Of a DNA stretch of 64,000 bases, positions 1 to 8,602 are shown piece by piece (the first letter of the stretch is position 1; each line of letters begins with the position of its first letter). The stretch is from an uncultured Selenomonadaceae bacterium (GTDB lineage: Bacteria > Bacillota > Negativicutes > Selenomonadales > Selenomonadaceae): contig CAJOFR010000004.1 in the NCBI GenBank assembly GCA_905234195.1, positions 1-64,000 on the forward strand, written 5' to 3'. Made by a program: the position numbers and the translations under genes. The notes beneath the pieces are model-generated. The model saw only the letters and a list, made by a program, of their open reading frames with translations. It was not told where the DNA came from and ran no database searches.

Positions 1-112
1 TCCAAAACGGTATCACTGTTTGCAAGACACGTACCATTGATATTTGTTACACGTTTTTGTTAAAGCGGAAGGCTAACCGCTGTTTCAATTTTAAACTACT
101 TATTTTTTAAAG
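1..112. other. Left-edge non-coding stretch
   Basis: No supported gene is seen here. A short inverted repeat (AGCGG ... CCGCT, about 64-81) lies downstream of the minus-strand radical SAM gene and could be part of its 3' end, but the stem is short and the following T-run is weak, so I do not call a terminator. Confidence 0.4.
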
Positions 113-1675
113 TCAATATTTGCGGCTTATAAAAATTCCTGCCTCCTGTAAGATATTGAAAATCTCCTTCTGACTTTTTGAGGTCATAATCGTTTTGCGC
201 TCGTCTTCAGTCAGACGCGACAACGGACCGTAAAGAGAAATGGAAAGTTCTTTTTCGTGATTCTCTTCAAAATTTTTGCCGGCGATACGCGGAGCAATGT
301 AGGCGAAAATTTCTTTATGCTCGGTGCAACCTTCACGGAAATAATCGCCGTTTTCGATAAACGCCATCGACGCGCAGCCGCCGCGACAAATAAAAATGTG
401 CGGGCAAGTTTTGCATTTCTCCAAAAGATCTGAAGTGCGGGTGCGCCATTTCGCCTTCTCGAAACCGAAGAAAAATTTCCCCGCGTCAATGTCCGTGAAA
501 CCGACAACTTGATCGTCCATTGCCACCAAATCCCAGCAGGAAAAAATTTTCCCGTCCGGCGCGATAATCACCATGCCTTGTTCCGCGCCACAAAAAGCCG
601 TCGAAGAGCTCGGATAATTTTCTTTCTTTATCAAGTCTGTCAATGCTTTGGCGGGACCACTGTACTGACTTTGTAACTTCACGGCTTCGGAAGGGGATTT
701 TACAGTTTCGAGAATTTTTTCCAAAACTTCCTGCTCCTTCACAAAATTCGGCGAAGTCTTCGGTTCAGTCACCGCCTTGAAATAATAGGAGAAGCGACCG
801 GTTTTTTTCTCTTCAGATTTTTTATCGCCCTCTTTTGACGCAAATTCATTCAAGCCGCGTTCGTCGAGATCCTTAATCAATTTGGGAATTTCGTTGATGT
901 TTTGACGGTTGACGTTCACGCGTAAATTTATGTCGACGCCGTGTTCCAGCGCAAGCCTTGTATTTTGCAAAATCTTTTCGTAAGTCGGATGCCCGTCGCG
1001 GTGGCGGCGTCTCTTGTCATTCATTTCGCCCACGCCGTCAACGGTGATCTGCAAATTTCTAATTTTAAATTCCTCCAGCAAACCGATATAATTTTCCAAA
1101 TCGTAGCCGTTAGTCACCGCGCTGATACTCAGCCCCATTTCTTTGGCGTGCTCGCAGATATTTCTGACCGTCGAAATATTTTCCGCAAGGAAAGGTTCAC
1201 CACCGTAAAGGGAGATGTGCTCGACACGTTGCCCCTTTTCTTTGGATTTTTTCAGCGCGGAGAAAACCGCCTCAACCATTTCCGGTTTCATCTCGCAACC
1301 AAGCCACTCTTGTCCTCGCGTCAGCCTATGCCTTTCAAAACAATACGGGCAACGGAAATTGCAATCATACGTCGGCAAAATCACCGGAGCAATTGCGCTG
1401 TAACCAACAATTTTGCGGTGAATAAGCCCCAAAAGTTGTGCGTCGGCAAGTTCCTCTTCCACAGTTTTCCGCGTGATATGTCCGCGCAGTGCAAGCCTTT
1501 CGCGCTCGGCAAGCGGAATGTCGGAAATTTTTCCGTCGCGAATATTTTCCGCCGTCTCCTTGTCCACCACATCCAACGAACCGTAAAGCCCGTTCACCAA
1601 AAGCATTTTGCCTTCGATTTCCTTTTCGTCGCTACCGATAAGCGGCAAAATAATTTCGTAGTTACTGATTTTCAT
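113..1675 (-). CDS. Radical SAM/SPASM domain protein (putative peptide or protein maturase)
   Basis: A 520-residue iron-sulfur enzyme. The radical SAM cluster motif CNFRCPYC lies near residue 105, with the downstream GGEPF-type motif (YGGEPFLA). The C-terminal half carries SPASM-type cysteines (FCGAEQG, FSCWD, CKTC, CRGGC and a late EGC), expected to bind auxiliary clusters. Family knowledge: SPASM proteins modify peptides or proteins, including sulfatase and RiPP maturation; the substrate here is unknown. The ATG at 1675 is preferred because GGAGAG lies just upstream; a longer frame to 1711 would overlap rnr. It starts one base after the rnr stop, so the two are translationally coupled. No obvious small precursor peptide gene sits beside it. 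Confidence 0.85.
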   Translation of the reverse strand: MKISNYEIILPLIGSDEKEIEGKMLLVNGLYGSLDVVDKETAENIRDGKISDIPLAERERLALRGHITRKTVEEELADAQLLGLIHRKIVGYSAIAPVILPTYDCNFRCPYCFERHRLTRGQEWLGCEMKPEMVEAVFSALKKSKEKGQRVEHISLYGGEPFLAENISTVRNICEHAKEMGLSISAVTNGYDLENYIGLLEEFKIRNLQITVDGVGEMNDKRRRHRDGHPTYEKILQNTRLALEHGVDINLRVNVNRQNINEIPKLIKDLDERGLNEFASKEGDKKSEEKKTGRFSYYFKAVTEPKTSPNFVKEQEVLEKILETVKSPSEAVKLQSQYSGPAKALTDLIKKENYPSSSTAFCGAEQGMVIIAPDGKIFSCWDLVAMDDQVVGFTDIDAGKFFFGFEKAKWRTRTSDLLEKCKTCPHIFICRGGCASMAFIENGDYFREGCTEHKEIFAYIAPRIAGKNFEENHEKELSISLYGPLSRLTEDERKTIMTSKSQKEIFNILQEAGIFISRKY

Positions 1676-1676
1676 T

Positions 1677-3704
1677 TTAGCTCTCCTCACTAAAAAAATT
1701 TTTGTCGGCAATCAAATCTTTCGCCGCCACTCCGTCGATAAGCTCGAAAGTCAGCTGCCTTAATCTTAAATTCGCGCTGATCAGTTGCACGCGGACGCTG
1801 TCGCCGATATGGAAACTTCTGCCCGTGCGCCGCCCGATAAGCGCAAATTCAGATTCAACGTAATTATAATAATCATCGCGAAGAGTCGCCGCGCGAACAA
1901 GCCCGTCAATCCCGTTTTCCAGTTCGACGAAAAATCCGAAACTCGCCACGCTGCAAATAATCGCGTCAAATTTTCTCCAAAGAAATTTCTGCATGTACTC
2001 CGTCGCCTTCAAATCAACAGCCGCGCGCTCAATTTCGACGGCTCGGCGTTCGCGTTCGGAAGAAATTTTCGCTGCCTCGTCGAGTTTTTTTTCGAGCGCG
2101 GGAATTTTTTCCGGCTCCTCCAAACTCGCGCGAATCATGCGGTGAACAATCAAATCCGGGTAGCGGCGAATCGGTGACGTGAAGTGCGTGTAAAATTTCG
2201 CGGCAAGCCCGAAGTGCCCAAGATTTTCCGTCGAATAACGCGCCTGTTGCATAGTCCGCAACGCGAAAGTGGAAATAATTTTTTCAGCCGGAAGATTTTT
2301 AATCCGCTCAAGAATTTTTTGGAAGTCCTCCGGCTTGACGTCGCGATTTTTCGAGGCGGCAATGTGCAAATTAAAATGCGCCAACAATTTATTCAGCGTG
2401 TCCACTTTTTCGGCGGCGGGAGTTTCGTGCACGCGGTACAGGCTCGGAATTTTTTTGCGCTGCGTGTGCTCGGCAACAGTTTCGTTCGCGGCAAGCATGC
2501 ACTCTTCGATAACCCCTTCGGCAACGCCCGAAAACTTTTTCGTCACGTCCAGCGGCGCGCCCGATTCGTCAAGCGTGATTTTTATTTCGGGTAAATCAAA
2601 GTCAATCGCGCCGCGCTCGGTACGAATTTTTTTGCGCAGTTCGTAAATTTTCAAAAGGGCGTCCAGATTTTCCGCGCAGTCCTCCAGCCCGAAAGTATCA
2701 CCGTCAAAAAATTTATTGACCTGCGTATAACTCAAGCGGCGGTGAACGCGAATTACCGTCGGGAAAATTTTGTAGTCGATAACCTTTCCTCCGAAGTCCA
2801 AATTCATTTCGCAAGCCATCGCCAGCCTGTCAACCTGCGCGTTCAAACTGCAAATCCCGTTCGATAATTCCTTCGGCAACATCGGGACGACGCGGTCAAC
2901 AGGATAAATGCTCGTGCCGCGCTCCAACGCCTCAAGGTCAAGCGCGGTATTCGGGCGGACGTAGTGGCTCACGTCGGCAATGTACACGCCGAGAAAAAAG
3001 CCGCCGTCGATTTTTTCAGCAAAAACCCCGTCGTCCAAATCCTTCGCGTCTTCGCCGTCAATCGTCACGATTTTCAAATTGCGCCTGTCTATTCTGCGAG
3101 AAATTTCCTCCGCGTCGGGAACAGTTTCGATTTTCGCGGCGGCGGCTTGCACTTCGTCGGGAAAATCCTCAAAGACGCCGTGATTTCTGATAACCGCGCT
3201 TATGTCGACACCGGCTTCAGATTTTTGTCCAAGCACTTCGACAATCTCACAGCGCAGATCTTTCCACGAAATAATTTTCGCCACGACTTTGGTTTTGGAT
3301 CTTCTCAAGATTTTTAGATAATCTTCGTCATCTTCGACGCGCTTAATCGGAATTTCCAAATCTATTTTTTCGTCGTCGGGCACGAACAAAAATTTTTTCT
3401 TGCGGCTTCTGATCGCGCCGGTAAAAATTTCGCGCGCGTGCTCCAAAATTTCGACGACTTCCCCTTCACGATTAAGCCCGCCGCCGTAACTGCCGGTGAC
3501 ACGAATTTTGACGCGGTCGCCGTGCAGAGCTCTGCCTAAATCTTCGTGCTCCAGGAAAATATCCTTCGTGCCGTCGTCGGGCGTGACGAAACCAAAGCCG
3601 CGCGAATTTACGCTAAGTTTTCCGGTGACGAAGACGGGATTTTTTTTTAGGCGCGGGTCGACGAAAAAATAATCCTCGTCGAAAAAATTTTTGCGGCGGC
3701 TCAT
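1677..3704 (-). CDS. rnr: Ribonuclease R
   Basis: A 675-residue RNB-family 3'-5' exoribonuclease acting in RNA turnover and quality control. Domain order: N-terminal cold-shock OB fold (GKLSVNSRGFGFVTPDD), the RNB catalytic domain with the metal-binding acidic motif DAKDLDDGV and the conserved stretch VADVSHYV followed by RGTSIYPVDRVVPMLP, and a C-terminal S1 domain (ASFGFFVELENGIDGLV). The start ATG overlaps the upstream thioesterase stop as ATGA. The frame can be extended upstream, but that extension would lie inside the thioesterase gene. Context secG-hydrolase-rnr is a common Firmicute order; smpB, often next, is replaced by a radical SAM gene. Confidence 0.95.
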   Translation of the reverse strand: MSRRKNFFDEDYFFVDPRLKKNPVFVTGKLSVNSRGFGFVTPDDGTKDIFLEHEDLGRALHGDRVKIRVTGSYGGGLNREGEVVEILEHAREIFTGAIRSRKKKFLFVPDDEKIDLEIPIKRVEDDEDYLKILRRSKTKVVAKIISWKDLRCEIVEVLGQKSEAGVDISAVIRNHGVFEDFPDEVQAAAAKIETVPDAEEISRRIDRRNLKIVTIDGEDAKDLDDGVFAEKIDGGFFLGVYIADVSHYVRPNTALDLEALERGTSIYPVDRVVPMLPKELSNGICSLNAQVDRLAMACEMNLDFGGKVIDYKIFPTVIRVHRRLSYTQVNKFFDGDTFGLEDCAENLDALLKIYELRKKIRTERGAIDFDLPEIKITLDESGAPLDVTKKFSGVAEGVIEECMLAANETVAEHTQRKKIPSLYRVHETPAAEKVDTLNKLLAHFNLHIAASKNRDVKPEDFQKILERIKNLPAEKIISTFALRTMQQARYSTENLGHFGLAAKFYTHFTSPIRRYPDLIVHRMIRASLEEPEKIPALEKKLDEAAKISSERERRAVEIERAAVDLKATEYMQKFLWRKFDAIICSVASFGFFVELENGIDGLVRAATLRDDYYNYVESEFALIGRRTGRSFHIGDSVRVQLISANLRLRQLTFELIDGVAAKDLIADKNFFSEES

Positions 3705-4102
3705 TTTAAAGACACGACCGCAAATTTTGCCGTCGCCTCCGCCGTGACAATCCCGTCTGCCGTTGTTATCGTCGCCTTCGTCATAATAATATTTCTCCGC
3801 TGATTTTCCTGCCACGCCGAAATTTCCAGCTCCTGCCCAATCGGCGTCGGGTGGTGATAGCGCACGTCAAGGCGTCCGGTCATCGCCAGTTCGTTATATT
3901 TTTTCTGAATGTACGTACACATTGCCTCGTCCAGCATCGTCGTCACTATCCCGCCGTGCGCAACATTTTCGTAGCCCTCGTATTCACGCGCGAGAATTTT
4001 TTTCGCCGTGAGTTTATCTTCGTCCATTTCAAATTTCAAATGCAAGCCGATAGGATTTTTTTCGCCGCATGCAAAACAATAATTATCGCCGCTTTCAGCC
4101 AT
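3701..4102 (-). CDS. PaaI-family hotdog-fold thioesterase
   Basis: A 133-residue hotdog-fold protein. The N-terminus has the CFACGEKNPIGLHL signature typical of a small acyl-CoA thioesterase subgroup, followed by VAHGGIVTTMLDEAM, which carries the usual catalytic acid and glycine motif. The expected activity is acyl-CoA hydrolysis; the acyl group is unknown. The start at 4102 is chosen because AAGGAG lies 8 bases upstream; the alternative TTG or ATG further up would lengthen it by 8 residues. Its stop overlaps the rnr start by four bases. Confidence 0.8.
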   Translation of the reverse strand: MAESGDNYCFACGEKNPIGLHLKFEMDEDKLTAKKILAREYEGYENVAHGGIVTTMLDEAMCTYIQKKYNELAMTGRLDVRYHHPTPIGQELEISAWQENQRRNIIMTKATITTADGIVTAEATAKFAVVSLK

Positions 4103-4116
4103 TATCCAAACTCCTT

Positions 4117-4848
4117 TCAAGCCCAAAGAACCGCAATAATTAACGCGGGCAGAAGATTTGCGACGCGGATTTTATTGCCGAACATTAAATTTATTCCGAC
4201 GCAAAAAATTAAAGCATTGCCGACGCAGGATAAATTTTTCAGCGCGACCTCCGTCATAATCGGCTCAAGGAATCCCGCGAATAAAGTTATCGCACCTTGA
4301 AAAATTCCGACGGACACGCAGGAAAAAATACAGCCCTTGCCGAGACTTGCCGTCATCACCAAAATTATAATCAAATCAAGCACGGACTTCGCAAATAAAA
4401 TCGTGTAGTCGTGCAAAAGTCTGTCATTAATCGCGCCGATAACCGCCATAGCTCCGACACAAACCGTAAGGGACGCCGTAACAAATGCGTCGACAAAATG
4501 ATTATCGCCGTCGTTTCCGGAATGACTGCGAAGCCAAACGCCGAGTTTCTCGAATGCGTTTTCAATGTCAATAATTTCGCCGATAAGCCCGCCGCCCACC
4601 AATCCGGCAATCAAAAGCATGACGTTATAAAATTCAAGCCCGCCGTCGCCTTGAATCTTAAACATATTTCCGAGAGTGCCGCCAATCCCGATAAAAATTA
4701 TCGCCGTCGCGCAGGACATTTTCAGCGTTTCTTGAATGCGTTCGTTCAAAAATTTTCCGCCAAACAAACCAATTAACCCACCGATAATAATCGCAATGAC
4801 GTTGACGACGGTGCCGCCTCCGGAAAAATTCAGATAAGACAAACTCAT
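4117..4848 (-). CDS. DUF554 family membrane protein
   Basis: A 243-residue polytopic inner-membrane protein with about seven hydrophobic segments, starting with NVIAIIIGGLIGLFGGKF and containing the family-typical FIGIGGTLGNM and VCVGAMAVIGAINDRLL stretches. It resembles the DUF554 family (E. coli YqgA, B. subtilis YdfK), whose role is not established; transport or small-molecule export has been suggested. The ATG at 4848 shares a base with the stop of the upstream hydrolase (TGATG), indicating coupled translation. Confidence 0.8.
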   Translation of the reverse strand: MSLSYLNFSGGGTVVNVIAIIIGGLIGLFGGKFLNERIQETLKMSCATAIIFIGIGGTLGNMFKIQGDGGLEFYNVMLLIAGLVGGGLIGEIIDIENAFEKLGVWLRSHSGNDGDNHFVDAFVTASLTVCVGAMAVIGAINDRLLHDYTILFAKSVLDLIIILVMTASLGKGCIFSCVSVGIFQGAITLFAGFLEPIMTEVALKNLSCVGNALIFCVGINLMFGNKIRVANLLPALIIAVLWA

Positions 4849-5588
4849 CAAAGTGCCTCAACAAAATTTAAAATCTCGTCGAAAACAAAATCGCGGCTTT
4901 CAGTCAGCGGCAAAAGATGTCCGCCCGCAGGTACGGCTATAAATTTTACAACTTCCGAGCTGACATTTTTTGAAATAAATTCTGCACTGCGCGGTTGAGC
5001 TGTGTGGTCGTCTTCGGCGTGCATGATTAAAATTGGCGAAGTTATTTTCGGGAGAAATTTTTTTACTTCTTCAATTAGTTCCGTCAGCTCGTGGACGCAA
5101 ATCAGTGGCGTTTCACGGTAGACTTTATTAGCCGCTGACGGGACGTTTTTCAATTTTCGGCGCGGCTGAACTATGCACAGTGTTCCGCAACGTTCGCGCG
5201 GCGGCAAATTTTTTAATCCAAGCCCTTCGTCTATGAAAAACGGCGCGGCGATTGTAACTACCCTATCGACTTTGCAGGTTGCCGCTAATTTTAAAGTCAA
5301 CAGCCCGCCCATTGAATGCCCGACGACGAAAATTTTTTCACAGACGCTATTGAGTATCGCATAGCCGTCCAACACAGAATCAAACCAATCCTCTTTTGTC
5401 GTGCGCATCAAGTCTTCTTTTTTTGTGCCGTGCCCCGCGAGCCTCACACCCAAGACCGTGAAACCTGCGCGATTTAAAAATTCGCCGAGCAACAAAAGTT
5501 CTGCGGGCAGTCCGGTAAATCCGTGAATCAATAAAATTCCTGTCGAGCCGCCTTTAAGCAAAAACGGTTCAGCTCCCCTAATAATCAA
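4848..5588 (-). CDS. Alpha/beta hydrolase, carboxylesterase type
   Basis: A 246-residue serine hydrolase. The oxyanion region LLIHGFTG and nucleophile elbow GHSMGG are near residues 20 and 93; the likely acid and histidine are in MHAEDDHTAQP and AGGHLLPL. It matches the carboxylesterase often found beside secG and rnr in Firmicutes. The start is a TTG at 5588, eight bases after GGAGAT; no ATG with a usable ribosome binding site is nearby. Substrate cannot be read from sequence. Confidence 0.85.
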   Translation of the reverse strand: MIIRGAEPFLLKGGSTGILLIHGFTGLPAELLLLGEFLNRAGFTVLGVRLAGHGTKKEDLMRTTKEDWFDSVLDGYAILNSVCEKIFVVGHSMGGLLTLKLAATCKVDRVVTIAAPFFIDEGLGLKNLPPRERCGTLCIVQPRRKLKNVPSAANKVYRETPLICVHELTELIEEVKKFLPKITSPILIMHAEDDHTAQPRSAEFISKNVSSEVVKFIAVPAGGHLLPLTESRDFVFDEILNFVEAL

Positions 5589-5603
5589 AACTTTTCATCT
5601 CCG

Positions 5604-5831
5604 TCAAGAAGTCATTTTTGCAATTATCAACGTTATGACTGCAAAAAGTATCGCCAAAATTACGGTCACGCGAGCCAACAGCGCGTCCATGCCGCGAGCC
5701 TTTCCGGAAAAAACCGCGTCCGAACTGCCGTCCATTCCGCCCATGCCGCCTGATTTCGCCTCCTGCCCCAGCACCGCCGCTATCAACGCCACTGAAATTA
5801 TCGCATCCAAAACCATTAAAACTGTCAACAA
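5604..5831 (-). CDS. secG: Preprotein translocase subunit SecG
   Basis: A 75-residue membrane protein with two transmembrane helices (residues about 2-20 and 52-72) separated by a glycine-rich loop (SGGMGGMDGS), the normal SecG topology. It is the small accessory subunit of the SecYEG channel. The start codon is TTG at 5831 with GGAGG seven bases upstream. It is the first gene of the secG-hydrolase-DUF554-thioesterase-rnr-radical SAM series. Confidence 0.9.
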   Translation of the reverse strand: MLTVLMVLDAIISVALIAAVLGQEAKSGGMGGMDGSSDAVFSGKARGMDALLARVTVILAILFAVITLIIAKMTS

Positions 5832-5869
5832 ATTTATTCCTCCTTGTTAAAAATTTTAAAGACACAAAT

Positions 5870-7027
5870 TTATTTTTGCTGATTTTCTAATTGTTCAATC
5901 ACGTTGTTAAAAATCGCGCTGAATTTTGCCGCGCCCTGAATGTTCAAGTGGTCGACGTCGTAAAAATCTTTGTCGGAAAATCCTTCAAGTTTCCAGCCGT
6001 CGAAGAAAACTGCCGTCGAATGTTTCTTTCGCGCTTCACGGATAAGATAATGGAACTCGTCGAGCTTTTGTCTGCTGAAATGTTTTACGTAGCCTTCAGT
6101 CATTGGAGGAAGAAACATTACAGCCATGACTTTATTTTTTTCACACAGCGTCAAGTAATCGTCGAGGATTTTTATATTTTCTTTGCAAGTCTCCGGAAAA
6201 CTTTTATCTTTCCAAACATCAATTCTGTCTCTTGCGTCAACCCTGTGTTGCAAACTTATCAAGTGAAAGGGAGATTTTTCAAGATTAGCATTGTTGGGGT
6301 CAAAATTTTCCAGAGGTATTTTGAAAGACAGATATTCTTGACTGAACAGACCGCGATATTTATCCTCCGACATCCAAAAATTGTGCAAATCATTCATAGC
6401 GATAAAATAATGGGGGAGTCGCCACGCCAAAGAGTACGATTTAGATTGATCGTAATGAAAACTGTATGGAGCAAGTCCGATTAGAGCGTAGCGGATTTTT
6501 CCCCTACCCCCCCCCGTTTTGGAGAGCACGAACTTCGCAATTTGATAGTCGTAGTACAAGTCCTGGCTGGAACGTCCAAAATTAAAAAGTTTTCGCGTGA
6601 ATTGAGTTGCGTCTAGTCCAACTGCAATGTAACTTATTCCGGTGGCGAACATATCAAAATCGGCGGCATGTTCCTTGTAATAGCGCAGAACTCTTTCAAA
6701 AATAAAGCCGTTGTTAATTCCGTCCGTCAAGCAATAATGTACAAACTTATTCTGCGGCAAATTATATTTCTTAAATTTTTTGTGTATCTCCCAAACAATT
6801 TCCCTGCTGGAGATACAGAAAAGACAATCGTAATGAAAATCTTCGATACACTCTTTCAGCTCGTACAAAGGGTGGATTAGGCTTTCGGGCAAGCCAACTT
6901 TATTGAAAAGTTCTCTGGCGGGCTCCGGCTCGTCAACCACAATCGCGCAGTATTCGTTTTTCGGATTTAAAACATTTCCTAAAGCCGCCGGAAGTAAACC
7001 GCTCAACGTGACAAGAAGTATTCGCAT
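5870..7027 (-). CDS. Unknown protein with SGNH-hydrolase-like C-terminus
   Basis: A 385-residue protein I do not recognise as a named family. The C-terminus ends with FYDVDHLNIQGAAKF, the D-x-x-H block seen at the active site of SGNH/GDSL hydrolases and DltD-like surface-polymer acyl-modification proteins; the N-terminal GDS block is not evident. The N-terminus (MRILLVTLSGLLPAALG) is hydrophobic but may be the first strand of a Rossmann-like fold. The coding strand has nine consecutive G bases (positions 6507-6515) around codons for Gly-Gly-Gly, so a slippage could switch the gene off. It lies directly upstream of nothing co-transcribed and just downstream of metG. Confidence 0.5.
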   Translation of the reverse strand: MRILLVTLSGLLPAALGNVLNPKNEYCAIVVDEPEPARELFNKVGLPESLIHPLYELKECIEDFHYDCLFCISSREIVWEIHKKFKKYNLPQNKFVHYCLTDGINNGFIFERVLRYYKEHAADFDMFATGISYIAVGLDATQFTRKLFNFGRSSQDLYYDYQIAKFVLSKTGGGRGKIRYALIGLAPYSFHYDQSKSYSLAWRLPHYFIAMNDLHNFWMSEDKYRGLFSQEYLSFKIPLENFDPNNANLEKSPFHLISLQHRVDARDRIDVWKDKSFPETCKENIKILDDYLTLCEKNKVMAVMFLPPMTEGYVKHFSRQKLDEFHYLIREARKKHSTAVFFDGWKLEGFSDKDFYDVDHLNIQGAAKFSAIFNNVIEQLENQQK

Positions 7028-8581
7028 TTATTTTACCTCGATTCGCGGGAAGAGCTGTTCGGGCTTGCCTACTTTGTGATTAATTTCGAGCTTGCCAAAA
7101 ATTTCCGCATCGTCCAGCTGAATTTCCTCAAACGGCTGATTAATTTTCAGTTGCTCGTGAATCCTGCGCGCCGTCGTCGGCATAAACGGCGAAATTAAAA
7201 TTGAAATAATCCTCAATGATTCAGCGAGATTATAGAGCACGTTCGACAAAGCTTGCTTTTGAGTTTCGTCCTTCGCGAGTTTCCAGGGGAGTGTTTCGTC
7301 AATGTATTTGTTCGTGCGCCCAATAAATTTCCAGACGAGTTTCACCGCGTCGGAAATCTGCATGTTCTCCATCAAGCGGCGATACTCTTTCGCCGTCTCC
7401 ACAGCCTCCGCCTTCAAAGACTTGTCAAGCTCCGTGCCGTCCGTCGCCGCGAATAAAATCCCGCCTTGAAATTTTCCAATCATGTTTAAAGTTCTGTGCA
7501 ACAAGTTCCCTAAATCGTTGGCAAGATCCGCGTTGATTCTGGTTATGAGCGCGTCGCGATTGAAGTTGCCGTCTTGACCGAGATTAATTTCGCGCAGGAG
7601 AAAATATCTTATCGCGTCCGCGCTAAACTCGTCAATCAAAAGCATCGGGTCGACGACGTTGCCCTTTGACTTCGACATTTTATCGCCCTCAATGACAAGC
7701 CAGCCATGCCCGTAAACTTTCTTCGGCAACTCAATCCCCAACGCCATTAAAATACAACCCCAAATAATCGTGTGGAAACGAACAATTTCTTTGCCGACAA
7801 GATGCAAATCCGCAGGCCAAAACTTTTTAAATTTCTCCGCGTCGTCGAGAAAACCAATCGGCGTCAAATAATTCGTCAGCGCGTCGAACCAAACATAGAC
7901 GACGTGTTTTTCGTCGTCGGGCACCGGCACGCCCCAATTAAACGAAGTCCGCGAAACGCATAAATCTTCCAATCCCTGCTTGATAAAATTAATCATCTCG
8001 TTGCGGCGAGACTTCGGCTCCAAAAATTCCGGATTGTCCTCAATGTGTTTCAAGACGGCGTCGGCGTATTTCGACATCTTGAAAAAATACGCCTCCTCCG
8101 AAACTTTTTCGACAGGGCGGTGACAATCCGGGCAACATCCGTTTTCGTCAAGCTGCAACTCCGTCCAATACGATTCGCACGGCGTGCAATAAAGTCCGGT
8201 GTATTCTCCCTTGTAAATATCGCCCTTGTCACGAATGCGCCGGAAAATTTCCTGAACAACAGCATGGTGGCGCGGCTCACTCGTACGAATAAAATCGTCG
8301 TTGGAAATTTCGAGACGCTTCCAAAGTTCCTGGAAACTCGCAACAATTTTATCGACGTATTCAATCGGCGTAAGGTTTTGGCTTTCGGCAGTCCGCTGAA
8401 TTTTTTGCCCGTGCTCGTCCGAACCCGTCAAAAAAAATACGTCATAGCCGGCAAGGCGTTTAAATCTCGCAACGGCGTCGGCAATAGTCGTGCAATAGGC
8501 GTGACCGATATGGAGTTTCGCGCTCGGATAATAAATTGGTGTCGTGATATAGTACGGCGTTTTAATCTTTGTATCGTTCAT
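7028..8581 (-). CDS. metG: Methionyl-tRNA synthetase
   Basis: A 517-residue class I synthetase charging tRNA-Met. Signature motifs are AKLHIGHAYCTT (HIGH region), GSDEHGQKI, a zinc-binding knuckle CTPCESYW...CPDCH, and the KMSKS loop GDKMSKSKGN. It stops after the anticodon-binding helical domain and lacks the C-terminal Trbp111-like tRNA-binding domain found in many bacterial MetRS of about 640 residues. GGAGG precedes the ATG. The neighbouring downstream gene starts at the very next base after the stop codon. Confidence 0.97.
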   Translation of the reverse strand: MNDTKIKTPYYITTPIYYPSAKLHIGHAYCTTIADAVARFKRLAGYDVFFLTGSDEHGQKIQRTAESQNLTPIEYVDKIVASFQELWKRLEISNDDFIRTSEPRHHAVVQEIFRRIRDKGDIYKGEYTGLYCTPCESYWTELQLDENGCCPDCHRPVEKVSEEAYFFKMSKYADAVLKHIEDNPEFLEPKSRRNEMINFIKQGLEDLCVSRTSFNWGVPVPDDEKHVVYVWFDALTNYLTPIGFLDDAEKFKKFWPADLHLVGKEIVRFHTIIWGCILMALGIELPKKVYGHGWLVIEGDKMSKSKGNVVDPMLLIDEFSADAIRYFLLREINLGQDGNFNRDALITRINADLANDLGNLLHRTLNMIGKFQGGILFAATDGTELDKSLKAEAVETAKEYRRLMENMQISDAVKLVWKFIGRTNKYIDETLPWKLAKDETQKQALSNVLYNLAESLRIISILISPFMPTTARRIHEQLKINQPFEEIQLDDAEIFGKLEINHKVGKPEQLFPRIEVK

Positions 8582-8602
8582 GAAAAAAATCCTCCAAAAA
8601 AA

